From Lachnospiraceae bacterium (GTDB lineage Bacteria; Bacillota; Clostridia; Lachnospirales; Lachnospiraceae), in assembly GCA_022652545.1 (NCBI GenBank), contig JALCRM010000001.1, forward strand, positions 124,001-188,000: a stretch of DNA of 64,000 bases. Direction: 5' to 3'. The translations under genes and the position numbers were made by a program. This document shows positions 9,454 to 19,167 of the stretch, piece by piece; the first letter of the stretch is position 1, and the number at the start of each line of letters is the position of its first letter. A model generated the notes under the pieces. The model was not told the origin of the DNA and searched no databases. It worked only from the letters and a program-made list of their open reading frames with translations.

Positions 9454-10374
9454 TCAGTGCACCGTAATGTCCAGAAGCGTGAGTATCGTGGCCATGCGGA
9501 TCATGACGCCGTAGTGCACCTGCAGAAAATAAGCGGCACGGGGATCGTTGTCCACTTCGGGCGCGATCTCGGTGATGCGGGGAAGCGGGTGCAGAATGTA
9601 GCAGTCGCTCTTTGCCATGGCCAGCTTGCGCTCGTCCAGTATGTAGAAATCCTTCAGGCGTATATAGTCCTCTTCGTTGAAAAAGCGCTCTTTCTGTACG
9701 CGTGTCATGTACAGGATATCCAGTTCGCCGATACTGTCTTCGAGCATCGTGACTTCCTTGTAGGGAATGCCGCGGTCGCGGAGCACGTCGGTCACGTAGT
9801 CCGGCATGCGCAGCTCGGGTGGAGAGATGAAGACAAAACGGATATTTTCATAGCGGCACATCGCGGATACGAGGGAGTGCACCGTGCGGCCGAACTTGAG
9901 GTCGCCGCAGAGGCCGATCGTCAGGTTATCGAGCCCGCCCCGCAGTTTACGGATCGTGGTCAGGTCCGTCAGCGTCTGTGTGGGATGCTGGTGGCCGCCG
10001 TCCCCCGCGTTGATGATGGGGATCGTTGCATACTGCGCAGCTACGGTTGCCGCGCCTTCCTTGGGGTGGCGGATCGCGGCGATGTCGGCAAAATTCGAGA
10101 TGACGCGGATGGTGTCTGCGACGGTCTCTCCCTTGGCGGCGGAAGAACTGTTTGCATCCGCGAAGCCCATCGTCCGGCCTCCGAGGTTCAGCATGGCTGT
10201 CTCTATGGACAGCCTGGTACGTGTACTCGGCTCGTAAAACAGTGTGGCGAGTTTCTTGCCCTCGCAGGCGTGCGCGTACTTTTCGGGGTGTGCTTCAATG
10301 TCGTCCGCGAGCAGGAACAGCCTGTCCAGTTCCTCCTTGGAAAAATCCAGCGGTGTCAGCAGATCGCGTTTCAT
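9454..10374 (-). CDS. pyrB: Aspartate carbamoyltransferase catalytic subunit
   Basis: [54 protein letters not shown]. Confidence 0.97.
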   Translation of the reverse strand: MKRDLLTPLDFSKEELDRLFLLADDIEAHPEKYAHACEGKKLATLFYEPSTRTRLSIETAMLNLGGRTMGFADANSSSAAKGETVADTIRVISNFADIAAIRHPKEGAATVAAQYATIPIINAGDGGHQHPTQTLTDLTTIRKLRGGLDNLTIGLCGDLKFGRTVHSLVSAMCRYENIRFVFISPPELRMPDYVTDVLRDRGIPYKEVTMLEDSIGELDILYMTRVQKERFFNEEDYIRLKDFYILDERKLAMAKSDCYILHPLPRITEIAPEVDNDPRAAYFLQVHYGVMIRMATILTLLDITVH

Positions 10375-10398
10375 GAAAACTCCTTTCTTTACCGGGGT

Positions 10399-10908
10399 TC
10401 AGACCGGGATGTCGAAGTCTATTTCTTTTTCCTGCAGGAACCGTATGACCGCACGGTCCCAGATGCCTTCTTCGCTTTTATCGAGGGTGAAGGCGGAATG
10501 GCCGACGCCCGTGAGGATATCGGCCTCCTGCCCGTCATAGCGGATCGTGAGGACGAGCGAAGAGACGGAACCTGCGGAAGGCCCGGCGCCGGATCCGGCG
10601 GTCAGCGTTGCGGCGATGTACTCCGGCTTCAGGTGCAGCACGAGGCAGAAGCGGACAGGCGCGCGGCGGCCTTTGATGAGTTCGCGGCAGAGCGGACGCA
10701 CTTCGCTCCAGGGGACCATTTCCCACGGGCGCACTGTTTTGTCATTCCATTCCTCTTCGGTGTAAAAGTCACGGTTCAGGCGGCCGTTCAGTTCCCAGGC
10801 GACGGCGGTCGTGATCGAGGCTTCCTCCAGCAGGAAGGAGTCAAAACATTCTCCGGACAGGAGTTTTCCCATAAAAGGTCCTAATTGTCGGATGCGGATC
10901 TTGATCAT
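10399..10908 (-). CDS. Conserved hypothetical protein (DUF5721-like)
   Basis: MIKIRIRQLGPFMGKLLSGECFDSFLLEEASITTAVAWELNGRLNRDFY...; coding between LytTR and pyrB genes. Start chosen at ATG 10908 rather than the longer ORF overlapping LytTR. Confidence 0.6.
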   Translation of the reverse strand: MIKIRIRQLGPFMGKLLSGECFDSFLLEEASITTAVAWELNGRLNRDFYTEEEWNDKTVRPWEMVPWSEVRPLCRELIKGRRAPVRFCLVLHLKPEYIAATLTAGSGAGPSAGSVSSLVLTIRYDGQEADILTGVGHSAFTLDKSEEGIWDRAVIRFLQEKEIDFDIPV

Positions 10909-10918
10909 GCGGGGAACC

Positions 10919-11665
10919 TCACTCTGACAGCCACTGCATCTGTTTTCGCACCAGGCCCGCGTAGTGCGGGGTGGTGCGGACTGCAGTGCCGTCATCCATT
11001 TCTATGCGGAACGGGGACACTTTCTTCACATGCGCCGTGTTGACAAAGCCGTTGGCGTCGTGCGTCGGGACAAAATACGGATTGCCGGTCACGGACATGA
11101 AGGTGACGTAGGCCTGGCCGGGCACGACGATCTCGCTGCGCCCTTCGAGGGAAAGCCTTACTCTCGTGTTGTAGCTGTCGCTTGTTGCACAGATGATATC
11201 GTGCGGCTGGACATAGACCGTTTCGCCGAGCGCCAGACTGCGCAGTTCGATCAGCGGTACCTTTTTCATGGCCAGCGGGCCGATCTCGTCGATCATGGTG
11301 CGGAGTTCCTCTACGAGGATGGGCTTGCGCAGAGTGCGGAGATGGCGCGGGTACGGGATGCTTTCCCGGCGCTTTTCGATCTCGGCTTCGTAATCGATCG
11401 AAGAGGAACACAGGACGAACCAGCCTGCGGCACCGGATTTCTGCAGCTCGCAGACCAGATTCAGCCCGTCGTTCTCCGGGTCGGAGGTCATGTCTATGAA
11501 GAAAATATCGTACATGGAAGCCGACGGCATGATGGCTTCCCTGCTGCCGTAGGAATCTATGTAGTAGGCCTCGTCCTCTGTTTTGCGCCGGTCCGATTCG
11601 CGGCTGAGCAGTCGCTCGGACTGGTGCCGGTCGGCAATGTTGTCATCACAGATGGCTATATGCAT
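10919..11665 (-). CDS. LytTR-family response regulator
   Basis: REC-like N-terminus (MHIAICDDNIADRHQSERLL...DIFFIDM) and LytTR-type DNA-binding C-terminus. Confidence 0.85.
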   Translation of the reverse strand: MHIAICDDNIADRHQSERLLSRESDRRKTEDEAYYIDSYGSREAIMPSASMYDIFFIDMTSDPENDGLNLVCELQKSGAAGWFVLCSSSIDYEAEIEKRRESIPYPRHLRTLRKPILVEELRTMIDEIGPLAMKKVPLIELRSLALGETVYVQPHDIICATSDSYNTRVRLSLEGRSEIVVPGQAYVTFMSVTGNPYFVPTHDANGFVNTAHVKKVSPFRIEMDDGTAVRTTPHYAGLVRKQMQWLSE

Positions 11666-11768
11666 TCTTCTACTCCATGAGGAGGATTTTCAAATCCTCC
11701 GAAACAAACATCGGCGACACTTCGTGCCGCTGCTGCAGCCGGTGCGTCAGCACCGATGCCACTGTCCG
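11666..11768 (-). repeat. Dispersed structured element, single copy upstream of the LytTR regulator
   Basis: Minus strand: CATCGGTGCTGACGCACCGGCTGC...GGCACGAAGTGTCGCCGATG...TTTCGGAGGATTTGAAAATCCTCCTCATGGAG; fills the 103-bp intergenic gap. Confidence 0.9.
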
Positions 11769-12062
11769 TCAGTTGATGAAACTGACAGAGAAGGACCGCA
11801 GGCAGATTACCAGCAGTAAAACCTGGCCCAGCAGGATCGCCGGGATGCCGATGAAGAATGCGGGCTTCCGGTTCTTGTGGCGCAGGATGAACATGGCGGC
11901 AAGCGCCCCTGCAGAGCCGCCGAGGAGTGCCAGGATGAAAAGTACAGCCTCAGGTACGCGGAATTCGTGGTTGACGGCTTTCTTCTTATCGAGCGCAAAA
12001 ACGCCGAACGTTATGAAATTGAGAAGCAGGAAATAGCATATAAGAAACAGCCTCACGCTCAT
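11769..12062 (-). CDS. DUF1294 family membrane protein
   Basis: NFITFGVFALDKKKAVNHEFRVPEAVLFILALLGGSAGALAAMFILRHKNRKPAF. Confidence 0.85.
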   Translation of the reverse strand: MSVRLFLICYFLLLNFITFGVFALDKKKAVNHEFRVPEAVLFILALLGGSAGALAAMFILRHKNRKPAFFIGIPAILLGQVLLLVICLRSFSVSFIN

Positions 12063-12071
12063 GCGGACTCC

Positions 12072-12111
12072 TAAAAAACGACCTCTTACGCAGAGAGTGC
12101 ATAAGAGGTCG
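12072..12111 (-). terminator. Rho-independent terminator downstream of argG
   Basis: Minus strand CGACCTCTTATGCACTCTCTGCGTAAGAGGTCGTTTTTTAG. Confidence 0.8.
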
Positions 12112-12157
12112 CGTAATCTATGTGCTATTGTATAGCAGGTCGCCGTTTTTTTGAAGT

Positions 12158-13411
12158 TTATTTCAGGCTCTGCATCTTCATGGCGCGGATCTTGCTGGAA
12201 AGGCCGAAGAGGTTGATGAAGCCTTCCGCGTCATGGTGGTCATAAAGTTCGCCGGTCGTAAAGGATGCGATGCTTTCGTTGTACATGGAGTAAGGAGAAG
12301 TTTCGCCGGCCTTGATGATGTTTCCTTTGTAAAGGTAGAACTTCACTTCGCCTGTCACGTACTGCTGGGTGGACTCGATGAAAGCCTGCTCTGCTTCGCG
12401 CAGCGGGGTGAACCATTTGCCTTCATAGACGAGGCTCGCGAATTTGGAGCCGATCTCGTTCTTGAGGGCGTAGGTCTCGCGGTCGAGGATCAGTTCCTCG
12501 AGCTGCTGGTGCGCGGCATAGATGATGGTGCCGCCGGGAGTTTCATAAACACCGCGGCTCTTCATACCGACCACGCGGTTCTCCACGATATCCACGATGC
12601 CGATGCCGTTGGCGCCGCCGAGCTTGTTGAGCTTGCGGATGATGTCGGAAAGCTTCATCTTTTTGCCGTTTACCGAGGTCGGGAGACCTTTTTCAAACGT
12701 CATGGTGACGAGCGTCTTTTTGTCGGGAGCCTTTTCGGGCGTCGTGCCGAGCACGAGCATGTGTTCATAGTCCGGGCCGTTGGCAGGATCTTCCAGTTCC
12801 AGGCCTTCGTGGGAGATATGCCAGAGGTTGCGGTCGCGGCTGTAGCTGTTCTTGGCGGAGAAGGGAAGATGAATGCCTTTCTCCTTGCAGTACGCCATCT
12901 CGGATTCACGGGAATCGAACTGCCACTTGGGATCGCGCCATGCTGCGATGATCTTCAGATCCGGTGCGAGTGCCTTGATGCCGAGTTCAAAACGCACCTG
13001 GTCGTTGCCCTTGCCGGTAGCGCCGTGGCAGATGGCTGTGGCGCCTTCCTTGCGTGCGATCTCGACGAGTTTCTTGGCGATCAGCGGGCGGGCCATCGAG
13101 GTGCCGAGAAGATACTTGTTTTCATAGACAGCGTGTGCGCGGATGCAGGGAGCAATGTATTCGTCGCAGAATTCGTCGATGACATCCAGTTCGTAGAGCT
13201 TGGAAGCGCCTGTTGTCTTGGCTCTCTCCTCGAGATTCTTCAGCTCGGAATCCTGCCCGACGTTGATGCAGACGGCGATGACTTCATAATTATAGTTTTC
13301 CTTCAGCCAGGGGATGATGGCGGTGGTGTCAAGGCCGCCGGAATAGGCGAGGATGATCTTTTCCTGTTTTGCTGCGCTTTTGGTGCCCGATGCGGATTTC
13401 TTTGCTGTCAT
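12158..13411 (-). CDS. argG: Argininosuccinate synthase
   Basis: ILAYSGGLDTTAIIPWLKENY, ATGKGNDQVRFELG, SYSRDRNLWHISHEGLELEDP. Start at ATG 13411 preceded by GGAGG. Confidence 0.96.
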   Translation of the reverse strand: MTAKKSASGTKSAAKQEKIILAYSGGLDTTAIIPWLKENYNYEVIAVCINVGQDSELKNLEERAKTTGASKLYELDVIDEFCDEYIAPCIRAHAVYENKYLLGTSMARPLIAKKLVEIARKEGATAICHGATGKGNDQVRFELGIKALAPDLKIIAAWRDPKWQFDSRESEMAYCKEKGIHLPFSAKNSYSRDRNLWHISHEGLELEDPANGPDYEHMLVLGTTPEKAPDKKTLVTMTFEKGLPTSVNGKKMKLSDIIRKLNKLGGANGIGIVDIVENRVVGMKSRGVYETPGGTIIYAAHQQLEELILDRETYALKNEIGSKFASLVYEGKWFTPLREAEQAFIESTQQYVTGEVKFYLYKGNIIKAGETSPYSMYNESIASFTTGELYDHHDAEGFINLFGLSSKIRAMKMQSLK

Positions 13412-13534
13412 TGTGTTTTCCTCCATGCAGTGCTGTGTGCCCCTGAAGCAGTGTATAGTATTGGCAGGGGCTGTCACATCTTCCTGTGTTCTGTGTGTGA
13501 AATGACTATACAACAGCAAATATGCAAATGCAAG

Positions 13535-13624
13535 TGAAAATTTATACATTTTTACCGGATTTTTGAAGCAGTATATGTGCAAATAAAAGAACCGTGCTAA
13601 AAAATCATGTTGCATAATATGCAA
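13535..13624. promoter_or_regulatory. argG/argC divergent regulatory region with ArgR-box-like sequences
   Basis: AT-rich palindrome TTGCATAATATGCAA (13610-13624) and TGAAAATTTATACA (13535-13548) between divergent arginine genes. Confidence 0.45.
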
Positions 13625-13676
13625 ATAGGATGTATATTCTAACGAAAAGCTGACGAAGAACGGGAAAGGACAGACC

Positions 13677-14798
13677 ATGGTAAAAGCAGGGATCATAGGG
13701 GCAACAGGGTATGCGGGTGCCGAGATACTGAGACTTCTGGCAAAACATCCGCAGGCGGAGATCGCCTGGATCGGCAGCAGGAGCTGTGCCGGTCGGAACA
13801 TTGCGGAGGTGTACGGAAATCTGGCAAAACAGGTCGATCTTGTCTGTATTGACGACGACACGGAAACAATGAAGGAACAGATCTCGGAACTGGCCGGGCA
13901 GGTGGATGTGATCTTCACCGCGACGCCGCAGGGCACATGCTGCTCGCTCGTTTCGCCACAGCTGCTTTCCCATACGAAGGTCATCGATCTTTCGGCGGAT
14001 TTCCGCCTGTCCGACGTGCAGGTCTACGAAAAGTGGTACAGGCTGCAGCACAAAGCCCCCGGGCTGCTGCCGCAGGCGGTCTACGGGCTCACGGAACTGT
14101 ACAGGGAAAAGGTGAAGAACACGCAGCTGCTGGCAAATCCGGGATGCTTTACGACCTGTTCGATCCTGACGGCGTATCCGCTCGTAAAGGACGGACTGAT
14201 CAGACCCGAAACGCTCATCATCGATGCCCTGAGCGGCGTGTCCGGTGCAGGGAGGGGAGCCAAGGTGGCCGACCTTTACTGCGAGGTCAACGAAAATGCC
14301 AAAGCATACGGCGTCACGACGCACAGGCACACGCCGGAGATCGAGGAGCAGCTGGGGAGAGCCGCGGCAGCAGGCGCGGACGGGAACATCGCGGACGTTG
14401 CGAAGGGCGAGGAGAAGAAGCTGGCGCTGCAGTTTACGCCGCATCTCGTGCCGATGAACCGCGGCATTCTCGTAACGGCGTATGCGGACCTTGTGCCGGA
14501 CGCGGACGGCAATTTCCCGGAGGAGGAAAAACTGCGCGCTGTCTATGAGAAATACTACGCGGGCGAGAAATTCATACGTCTGCTGCCGGAGGGCGCCGTG
14601 CCGGAGACACGTTTCACAGAGGGCAGCAATTACGTGGACATAGGCATCAAAGAGGATCTCCGGACGCACAGAGTGATCATGATGGGGGCGCTCGACAATC
14701 TTGTGAAGGGCGCTGCGGGGCAGGCGGTGCAGAACATGAACGTGATGTTCGGACTGCCGGAGGATGCAGGCCTCGACATTGTACCCTGTTTTCCGTAA
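13677..14798 (+). CDS. argC: N-acetyl-gamma-glutamyl-phosphate reductase
   Basis: VKAGIIGATGYAGAEILRLLAKHP, NPGCFTTCSILTAYPL, GVSGAGRGAK. Confidence 0.97.
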   Translation: MVKAGIIGATGYAGAEILRLLAKHPQAEIAWIGSRSCAGRNIAEVYGNLAKQVDLVCIDDDTETMKEQISELAGQVDVIFTATPQGTCCSLVSPQLLSHTKVIDLSADFRLSDVQVYEKWYRLQHKAPGLLPQAVYGLTELYREKVKNTQLLANPGCFTTCSILTAYPLVKDGLIRPETLIIDALSGVSGAGRGAKVADLYCEVNENAKAYGVTTHRHTPEIEEQLGRAAAAGADGNIADVAKGEEKKLALQFTPHLVPMNRGILVTAYADLVPDADGNFPEEEKLRAVYEKYYAGEKFIRLLPEGAVPETRFTEGSNYVDIGIKEDLRTHRVIMMGALDNLVKGAAGQAVQNMNVMFGLPEDAGLDIVPCFP

Positions 14799-14822
14799 GG
14801 GAAGAAGGCCGGGAGATCCGGC

Positions 14823-15338
14823 ATGGAAAAGGAGCGGCAGTCAATGAATGGAGTCAGGATCTGTCCGATGGAGATCTCGGACTATGACCAGGTATATAAA
14901 CTCTGGCAGTCGATCGACGGCTTCGGGATCCGGAGCATCGACGATTCCCGCGAAGGAGTGGAACGGTTTCTCGGACGGAACCCGGGCCTCAGCGTAGTCG
15001 CAAAGAGCGGCGAAGACGGGAGGGTCGTGGGGGCGATCCTGTGCGGAGAGGACGGCAGGCGCGGCTGTCTTTACCATGTGTGCGTGAACAGGAGCTGCCG
15101 CCTTGAAGGCATCGGCACCGCCATGGTCACGCAGTGCATGCACAGTCTGCGGGCGCGGGGCATCAACAAGGTGTCGCTGATCGCGTTTACGCGCAACGAC
15201 ATCGGCAACACGTTCTGGAAACAGATCGGGTGGACAAAGCGGGAAGACCTGAACTATTATGACTTTACGCTGAACAGCGAAAACATAACGCGTTTCATCA
15301 ATGCGGGCGCGGCCTCGGAAAACCGCAGGGAGAACTGA
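14823..15338 (+). CDS. GNAT family N-acetyltransferase
   Basis: VVGAILCGEDGRRGCLYHVCVNRSCRLEGIGTAMVTQCMHSLRARGINKVSLIAFTRN. Confidence 0.85.
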   Translation: MEKERQSMNGVRICPMEISDYDQVYKLWQSIDGFGIRSIDDSREGVERFLGRNPGLSVVAKSGEDGRVVGAILCGEDGRRGCLYHVCVNRSCRLEGIGTAMVTQCMHSLRARGINKVSLIAFTRNDIGNTFWKQIGWTKREDLNYYDFTLNSENITRFINAGAASENRREN

Positions 15339-15340
15339 AG

Positions 15341-16630
15341 ATGCAGGATACGGACAAAACAGCGAAGGATACAGGCTTTTCAAATGGAACGGCTGTCAGG
15401 ACGGAAGGCGGCGTCACGGCGGCAAAGGGCTTTTCCGCAGCCTCCGCGGCGGCGCATATCAAATACGCCGGGCGGGACGACATGGCGATGATCTACAGTG
15501 AAGCGCCGTGCACGGCTGCCGGCACCTATACGAGCAATGTCGTCAAGGCAGCGCCCGTACTGTGGGACAGGGCGATCACGGCTTCCGGGAAACCGGTGCG
15601 TGCGGTGGTCGTGAACGCGGGCATTGCAAATGCCTGCACCGGGGAGGAAGGCATGCGCATCTGCCGTGCGGAGGCGGAAGCGGCCGCAGGCCTGCTCGGC
15701 ATTCTGCCGGGAGAGGTGCTGCTCGGATCCACCGGCGTCATTGGCATGCAGATGCCCGAGGACAGGCTGCAGCAGGGCATAGGGCAGCTCGCAGGCGCAC
15801 TTGCGCATACGCAGGAAGCGGGCACGGCGGCGGCTCGAGCGATTATGACGACGGATACGGTGAAAAAGGAACTGGCCGTTACGTTCAGGACGTCGGACGG
15901 CGCCCTTGTCACGCTCGGCGGGATGAGCAAGGGTTCCGGCATGATCATGCCGAACATGTGCACGATGCTGTGCTATGTGACGACGGATGCGGCGATCGAG
16001 GCTCCCCTGCTCGACAAGGCCATGCATGCGGTCGTGGCCGATACCTTCAACATGATCTCGGTAGACGGCGACACTTCGACCAACGATACGTTCCTGTGCC
16101 TCGCAAACGGTCTTTCCGGAAATGCGGTGATCAGCGGGGAGAACGGGGACTACTTCGCCTTTGAAAATGCGCTGCGGGAGCTCTGCACGGAACTCGCGCG
16201 TACGATGGCGGGCGACGGCGAAGGAGCCACGAAGCTGATCGAGGCGAAAGTCGTGGGCGCCGATACCGTGGAACATGCCAAAACACTGGCAAAATCAGTC
16301 ATCTGTTCCAACCTTACGAAGGCGGCGATCTTCGGAGGCGACGCGAACTGGGGCCGTATCCTGTGTGCCCTCGGGTATGCGGGCGTGCCGTTTGATCCGG
16401 ACAAAACAGATCTCCGGTTCATGGATCCGAAGGATCCGGAATATGCCGGTCTCCTCCTGTTCACGAAAGGCGCGCCGGCGGACTACAGCGAGCAGACGGC
16501 GGCATCCCTTCTTTCCGGAAAGGAAGTCGATATCGTCTGCGACATGCACATGGGCGAAGCAGAAGCCGTGGCCTGGGGCTGCGACCTGACATACGATTAT
16601 GTGAAGATCAACGCGGATTACAGGAGCTGA
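15341..16630 (+). CDS. argJ: Bifunctional glutamate N-acetyltransferase/amino-acid acetyltransferase
   Basis: GGVTAAKGFSAAS..., autoproteolysis-type motif AVTFRTSDGALVTLGGMSKGSGMIMPNMCTMLCYVTTDA, DPDKTDLRF; arg cluster. Confidence 0.95.
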   Translation: MQDTDKTAKDTGFSNGTAVRTEGGVTAAKGFSAASAAAHIKYAGRDDMAMIYSEAPCTAAGTYTSNVVKAAPVLWDRAITASGKPVRAVVVNAGIANACTGEEGMRICRAEAEAAAGLLGILPGEVLLGSTGVIGMQMPEDRLQQGIGQLAGALAHTQEAGTAAARAIMTTDTVKKELAVTFRTSDGALVTLGGMSKGSGMIMPNMCTMLCYVTTDAAIEAPLLDKAMHAVVADTFNMISVDGDTSTNDTFLCLANGLSGNAVISGENGDYFAFENALRELCTELARTMAGDGEGATKLIEAKVVGADTVEHAKTLAKSVICSNLTKAAIFGGDANWGRILCALGYAGVPFDPDKTDLRFMDPKDPEYAGLLLFTKGAPADYSEQTAASLLSGKEVDIVCDMHMGEAEAVAWGCDLTYDYVKINADYRS

Positions 16631-16633
16631 GGC

Positions 16634-18097
16634 GTGACAAGCATCTCGCTGCATGCAGTGTTCTATAAGAAAGAGGATCCCGGCGGGACAAAGCCCGGCC
16701 GGATCTTTCTGCTTGCCTTCTGTCTGGGTCTCGCCGTCTGGCTGCCGTGGTTTCTGTGCTTTTATCCCGGCGTGCTGACGCCGGATTCCGTCTGGCAGAC
16801 CGGGCAGGCCATGCGTGTGTACACCTACCAGGACCAGCATCCCTTCCTGCACACTCTCATGATCCAGCTGTTCTGGCAGCTCGGCAGCCGGGTCTTTGCC
16901 GGCGCGGGATTTTCGGTGTCCGCGCAGCAGATGACGAATGCCCAGATCAATGCGGGCGTCGGCACTTACATTGCGGCACAGCAGATCCTGCTTGCCGCAT
17001 GTTTTGCGTACATTCTGATGCTCTGTGCAAAACACGGCGTACGCAGGGCGTGGCGCGTTTTCCTCTGGCTCTTTTTCTTCGCGGTGCCGTACAACGCGCT
17101 CTATTCCGTCACGGTCGTCAAGAATGTACCGTTTACCGCGGCGGTGCTGACTTTTGCGGCTTTTCTGTACGAACACACGGAGAGCGGGCAAAGGTGGACG
17201 GCACGCGGCAGGGCTGTGCTGGCGGCGCTGGGCTTTCTGTTTTGCCTGCTGGCATCGAACGGTTTTCCGGCCTTTGTGTTTTTTGCGGTATGTTTTGCGA
17301 TTGCAAAGCCCCGGGAATTCCGTAAACTTGCGCTCACCTTTGCCTTGACGGCCGCCCTGGCGCTGGTTTTCAAGGGGCCTGTCGAGAGAGCGTGCGGCGT
17401 CGAGAAGGCGGATGTGAGCGAAGCGCTGTCCGTGCCTCTGCAGCAGGTGGCGGCCGTGATTTTCTTAGACGGGAAGATCTCGGAGGAACAGCTTGCGGAA
17501 GTGAATGAGATCTTTGACACGGCGGTCGTGAAAGACGCGGAACACGGGTACAGGCCGGAACTGGCGGATCCGATCAAGGACGCGGTGAAGGCAAAAGGAA
17601 ACAGCGCGCAGCTTACCGCGCACCCGCTGCGCTACCTCGGGCTCTGGTGGGAGATCGGCACGGCAAACCCCGGGATCTACGCAAAGGCCTGGCTCGGACA
17701 GACGGAAGGCTATCTGTGGCCGCACATCGGGGCAAAACAGGATTATTCCACCGAGGTCATGCAGAACAGCCTCGGGATCACACGGAACAACTTATGGTCG
17801 AACAAAGCCATCATTGTGCTGTATAATTTCCTTACGAACTTCACGAAGGTCTACGTGCATCTGTGGAGCACGGGATCTTCCGTGTGGGCTGTGCTGGCGG
17901 GGGTTGTCATCGCCGCCGCGCGGAAAAGACCGCGGTATGTTTTTGCGCCGTTCCTCGGCGTCTGGCTGACAGTGCTTGCATCGGCGCCGGTCTCGAGCGA
18001 TCTGCGGTACATCTACTGTATGTTCCTGGGGTTCCTGCCGCTGCTCTTTGAGGCCTGCGGCGGGTCGGAAAATTCTGAATCGCAGCAACGGTGCTGA
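16634..18097 (+). CDS. Polytopic membrane protein (DUF6020-like)
   Basis: GTG start; FYPGVLTPDSVWQTGQAMRVYTYQDQHPFLHTLMIQLFW; many TM segments. C-terminal ESQQRC-stop lies inside the structured element. Confidence 0.75.
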   Translation: MTSISLHAVFYKKEDPGGTKPGRIFLLAFCLGLAVWLPWFLCFYPGVLTPDSVWQTGQAMRVYTYQDQHPFLHTLMIQLFWQLGSRVFAGAGFSVSAQQMTNAQINAGVGTYIAAQQILLAACFAYILMLCAKHGVRRAWRVFLWLFFFAVPYNALYSVTVVKNVPFTAAVLTFAAFLYEHTESGQRWTARGRAVLAALGFLFCLLASNGFPAFVFFAVCFAIAKPREFRKLALTFALTAALALVFKGPVERACGVEKADVSEALSVPLQQVAAVIFLDGKISEEQLAEVNEIFDTAVVKDAEHGYRPELADPIKDAVKAKGNSAQLTAHPLRYLGLWWEIGTANPGIYAKAWLGQTEGYLWPHIGAKQDYSTEVMQNSLGITRNNLWSNKAIIVLYNFLTNFTKVYVHLWSTGSSVWAVLAGVVIAAARKRPRYVFAPFLGVWLTVLASAPVSSDLRYIYCMFLGFLPLLFEACGGSENSESQQRC

Positions 18098-18255
18098 CGC
18101 ACCGGCTGCCTGTTTCGGAGAACCTGCGGTTCTCCTTATAGAGGTGTAAACATGACGCTGTGCGCCGATGCGCCCATCGTCATGTCGCAGCAACGGTGCT
18201 GACGCACCGGCTGCCTATTTCGGAGAACCTTCGGTTCTCCTCATAGAGGTGTAGA
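18078..18255 (+). repeat. Dispersed structured element, one partial and one full tandem copy upstream of argB
   Basis: CGCAGCAACGGTGCTGACGCACCGGCTGCC...GGAGAACC-TGC/TTC-GGTTCTCC at 18081 and 18186 (105-bp period); ATGACG...CGTCAT hairpin at 18152-18183. Confidence 0.93.
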
Positions 18256-19167
18256 ATGGCAGAAGCAACGCATTTGAGCAAACAGCAGGAAGAGGCGCAG
18301 GCCAAGGCAGAGGTCCTGATCGAAGCGCTTCCCTACATACAGAAGTACAACCGCAAGATCATTGTGGTAAAATACGGCGGGTCGGCGATGAAGGACCCGG
18401 AGCTGCAGCGCAATGTCATACAGGATGTGACGCTGCTCAAGCTGGTCGGCTTCAAGCCGATCATCGTGCACGGCGGCGGCAAGGCCATCAGCAACTGGGT
18501 GGAAAAGACCGGCGGCGAGGCTAAATTTGTGAACGGCCTGCGCGTCACGGACGAGCAGACGATGGAGATCGCGGAGATGGTGCTCGGCCGGGTCAGCAAA
18601 CAGCTGGTCACAATGGTGGAAGAGCTCGGTACGCGCGCGGTCGGCATCAGCGGCAAGGACGGAAGGCTCCTCCACTGCGTGCGCAAGTATTCGGACGGGC
18701 AGGACATCGGCTTCGTCGGCGACGTGGACCGCGTGAACCCGAAGATCCTGCACGATCTCATCGACAATGACTATCTGCCGATCGTCGCGCCGATCGGCCT
18801 GGACGACGATTTCAACACGTACAATATCAACGCGGACGACGCGGCCTGTGCGATCGCCAAGGCTGTGCACGCCTACAAGCTGGTCTTCCTCACGGATGTC
18901 GGCGGGGTGTACCGCAATTTTGAAGACAAGAGCACGTTCATTTCAAGGATGTCGGTGGCCGAGGCGGATGCGCTGATGGGCAGCGGCGTCATCGGAGGCG
19001 GCATGCTGCCGAAGCTGGCCAACTGCACCGATGCCGTGCGCGCGGGCGTGGACAGGGTGCATATTCTGGACGGCAGGATCCCGCACTCCATGCTCCTCGA
19101 GATCTTTACTGACAAGGGCATCGGCACCATGTTTTACAACACGGACAGGAAAGAGGCAAATTCATGA
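18256..19167 (+). CDS. argB: Acetylglutamate kinase
   Basis: [46 protein letters not shown]..., [11 protein letters not shown]. Confidence 0.97.
   Translation: MAEATHLSKQQEEAQAKAEVLIEALPYIQKYNRKIIVVKYGGSAMKDPELQRNVIQDVTLLKLVGFKPIIVHGGGKAISNWVEKTGGEAKFVNGLRVTDEQTMEIAEMVLGRVSKQLVTMVEELGTRAVGISGKDGRLLHCVRKYSDGQDIGFVGDVDRVNPKILHDLIDNDYLPIVAPIGLDDDFNTYNINADDAACAIAKAVHAYKLVFLTDVGGVYRNFEDKSTFISRMSVAEADALMGSGVIGGGMLPKLANCTDAVRAGVDRVHILDGRIPHSMLLEIFTDKGIGTMFYNTDRKEANS

Noticed and set aside
9328-10884. 518-aa plus-strand ORF
   Set aside because: Antisense to pyrB and starts inside the repeat array.
12233-13537. 434-aa plus-strand ORF
   Set aside because: Complete antisense of argG; a mirror ORF caused by codon bias, with no recognisable domain.
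13605-14669. 354-aa minus-strand ORF
   Set aside because: Antisense to argC.
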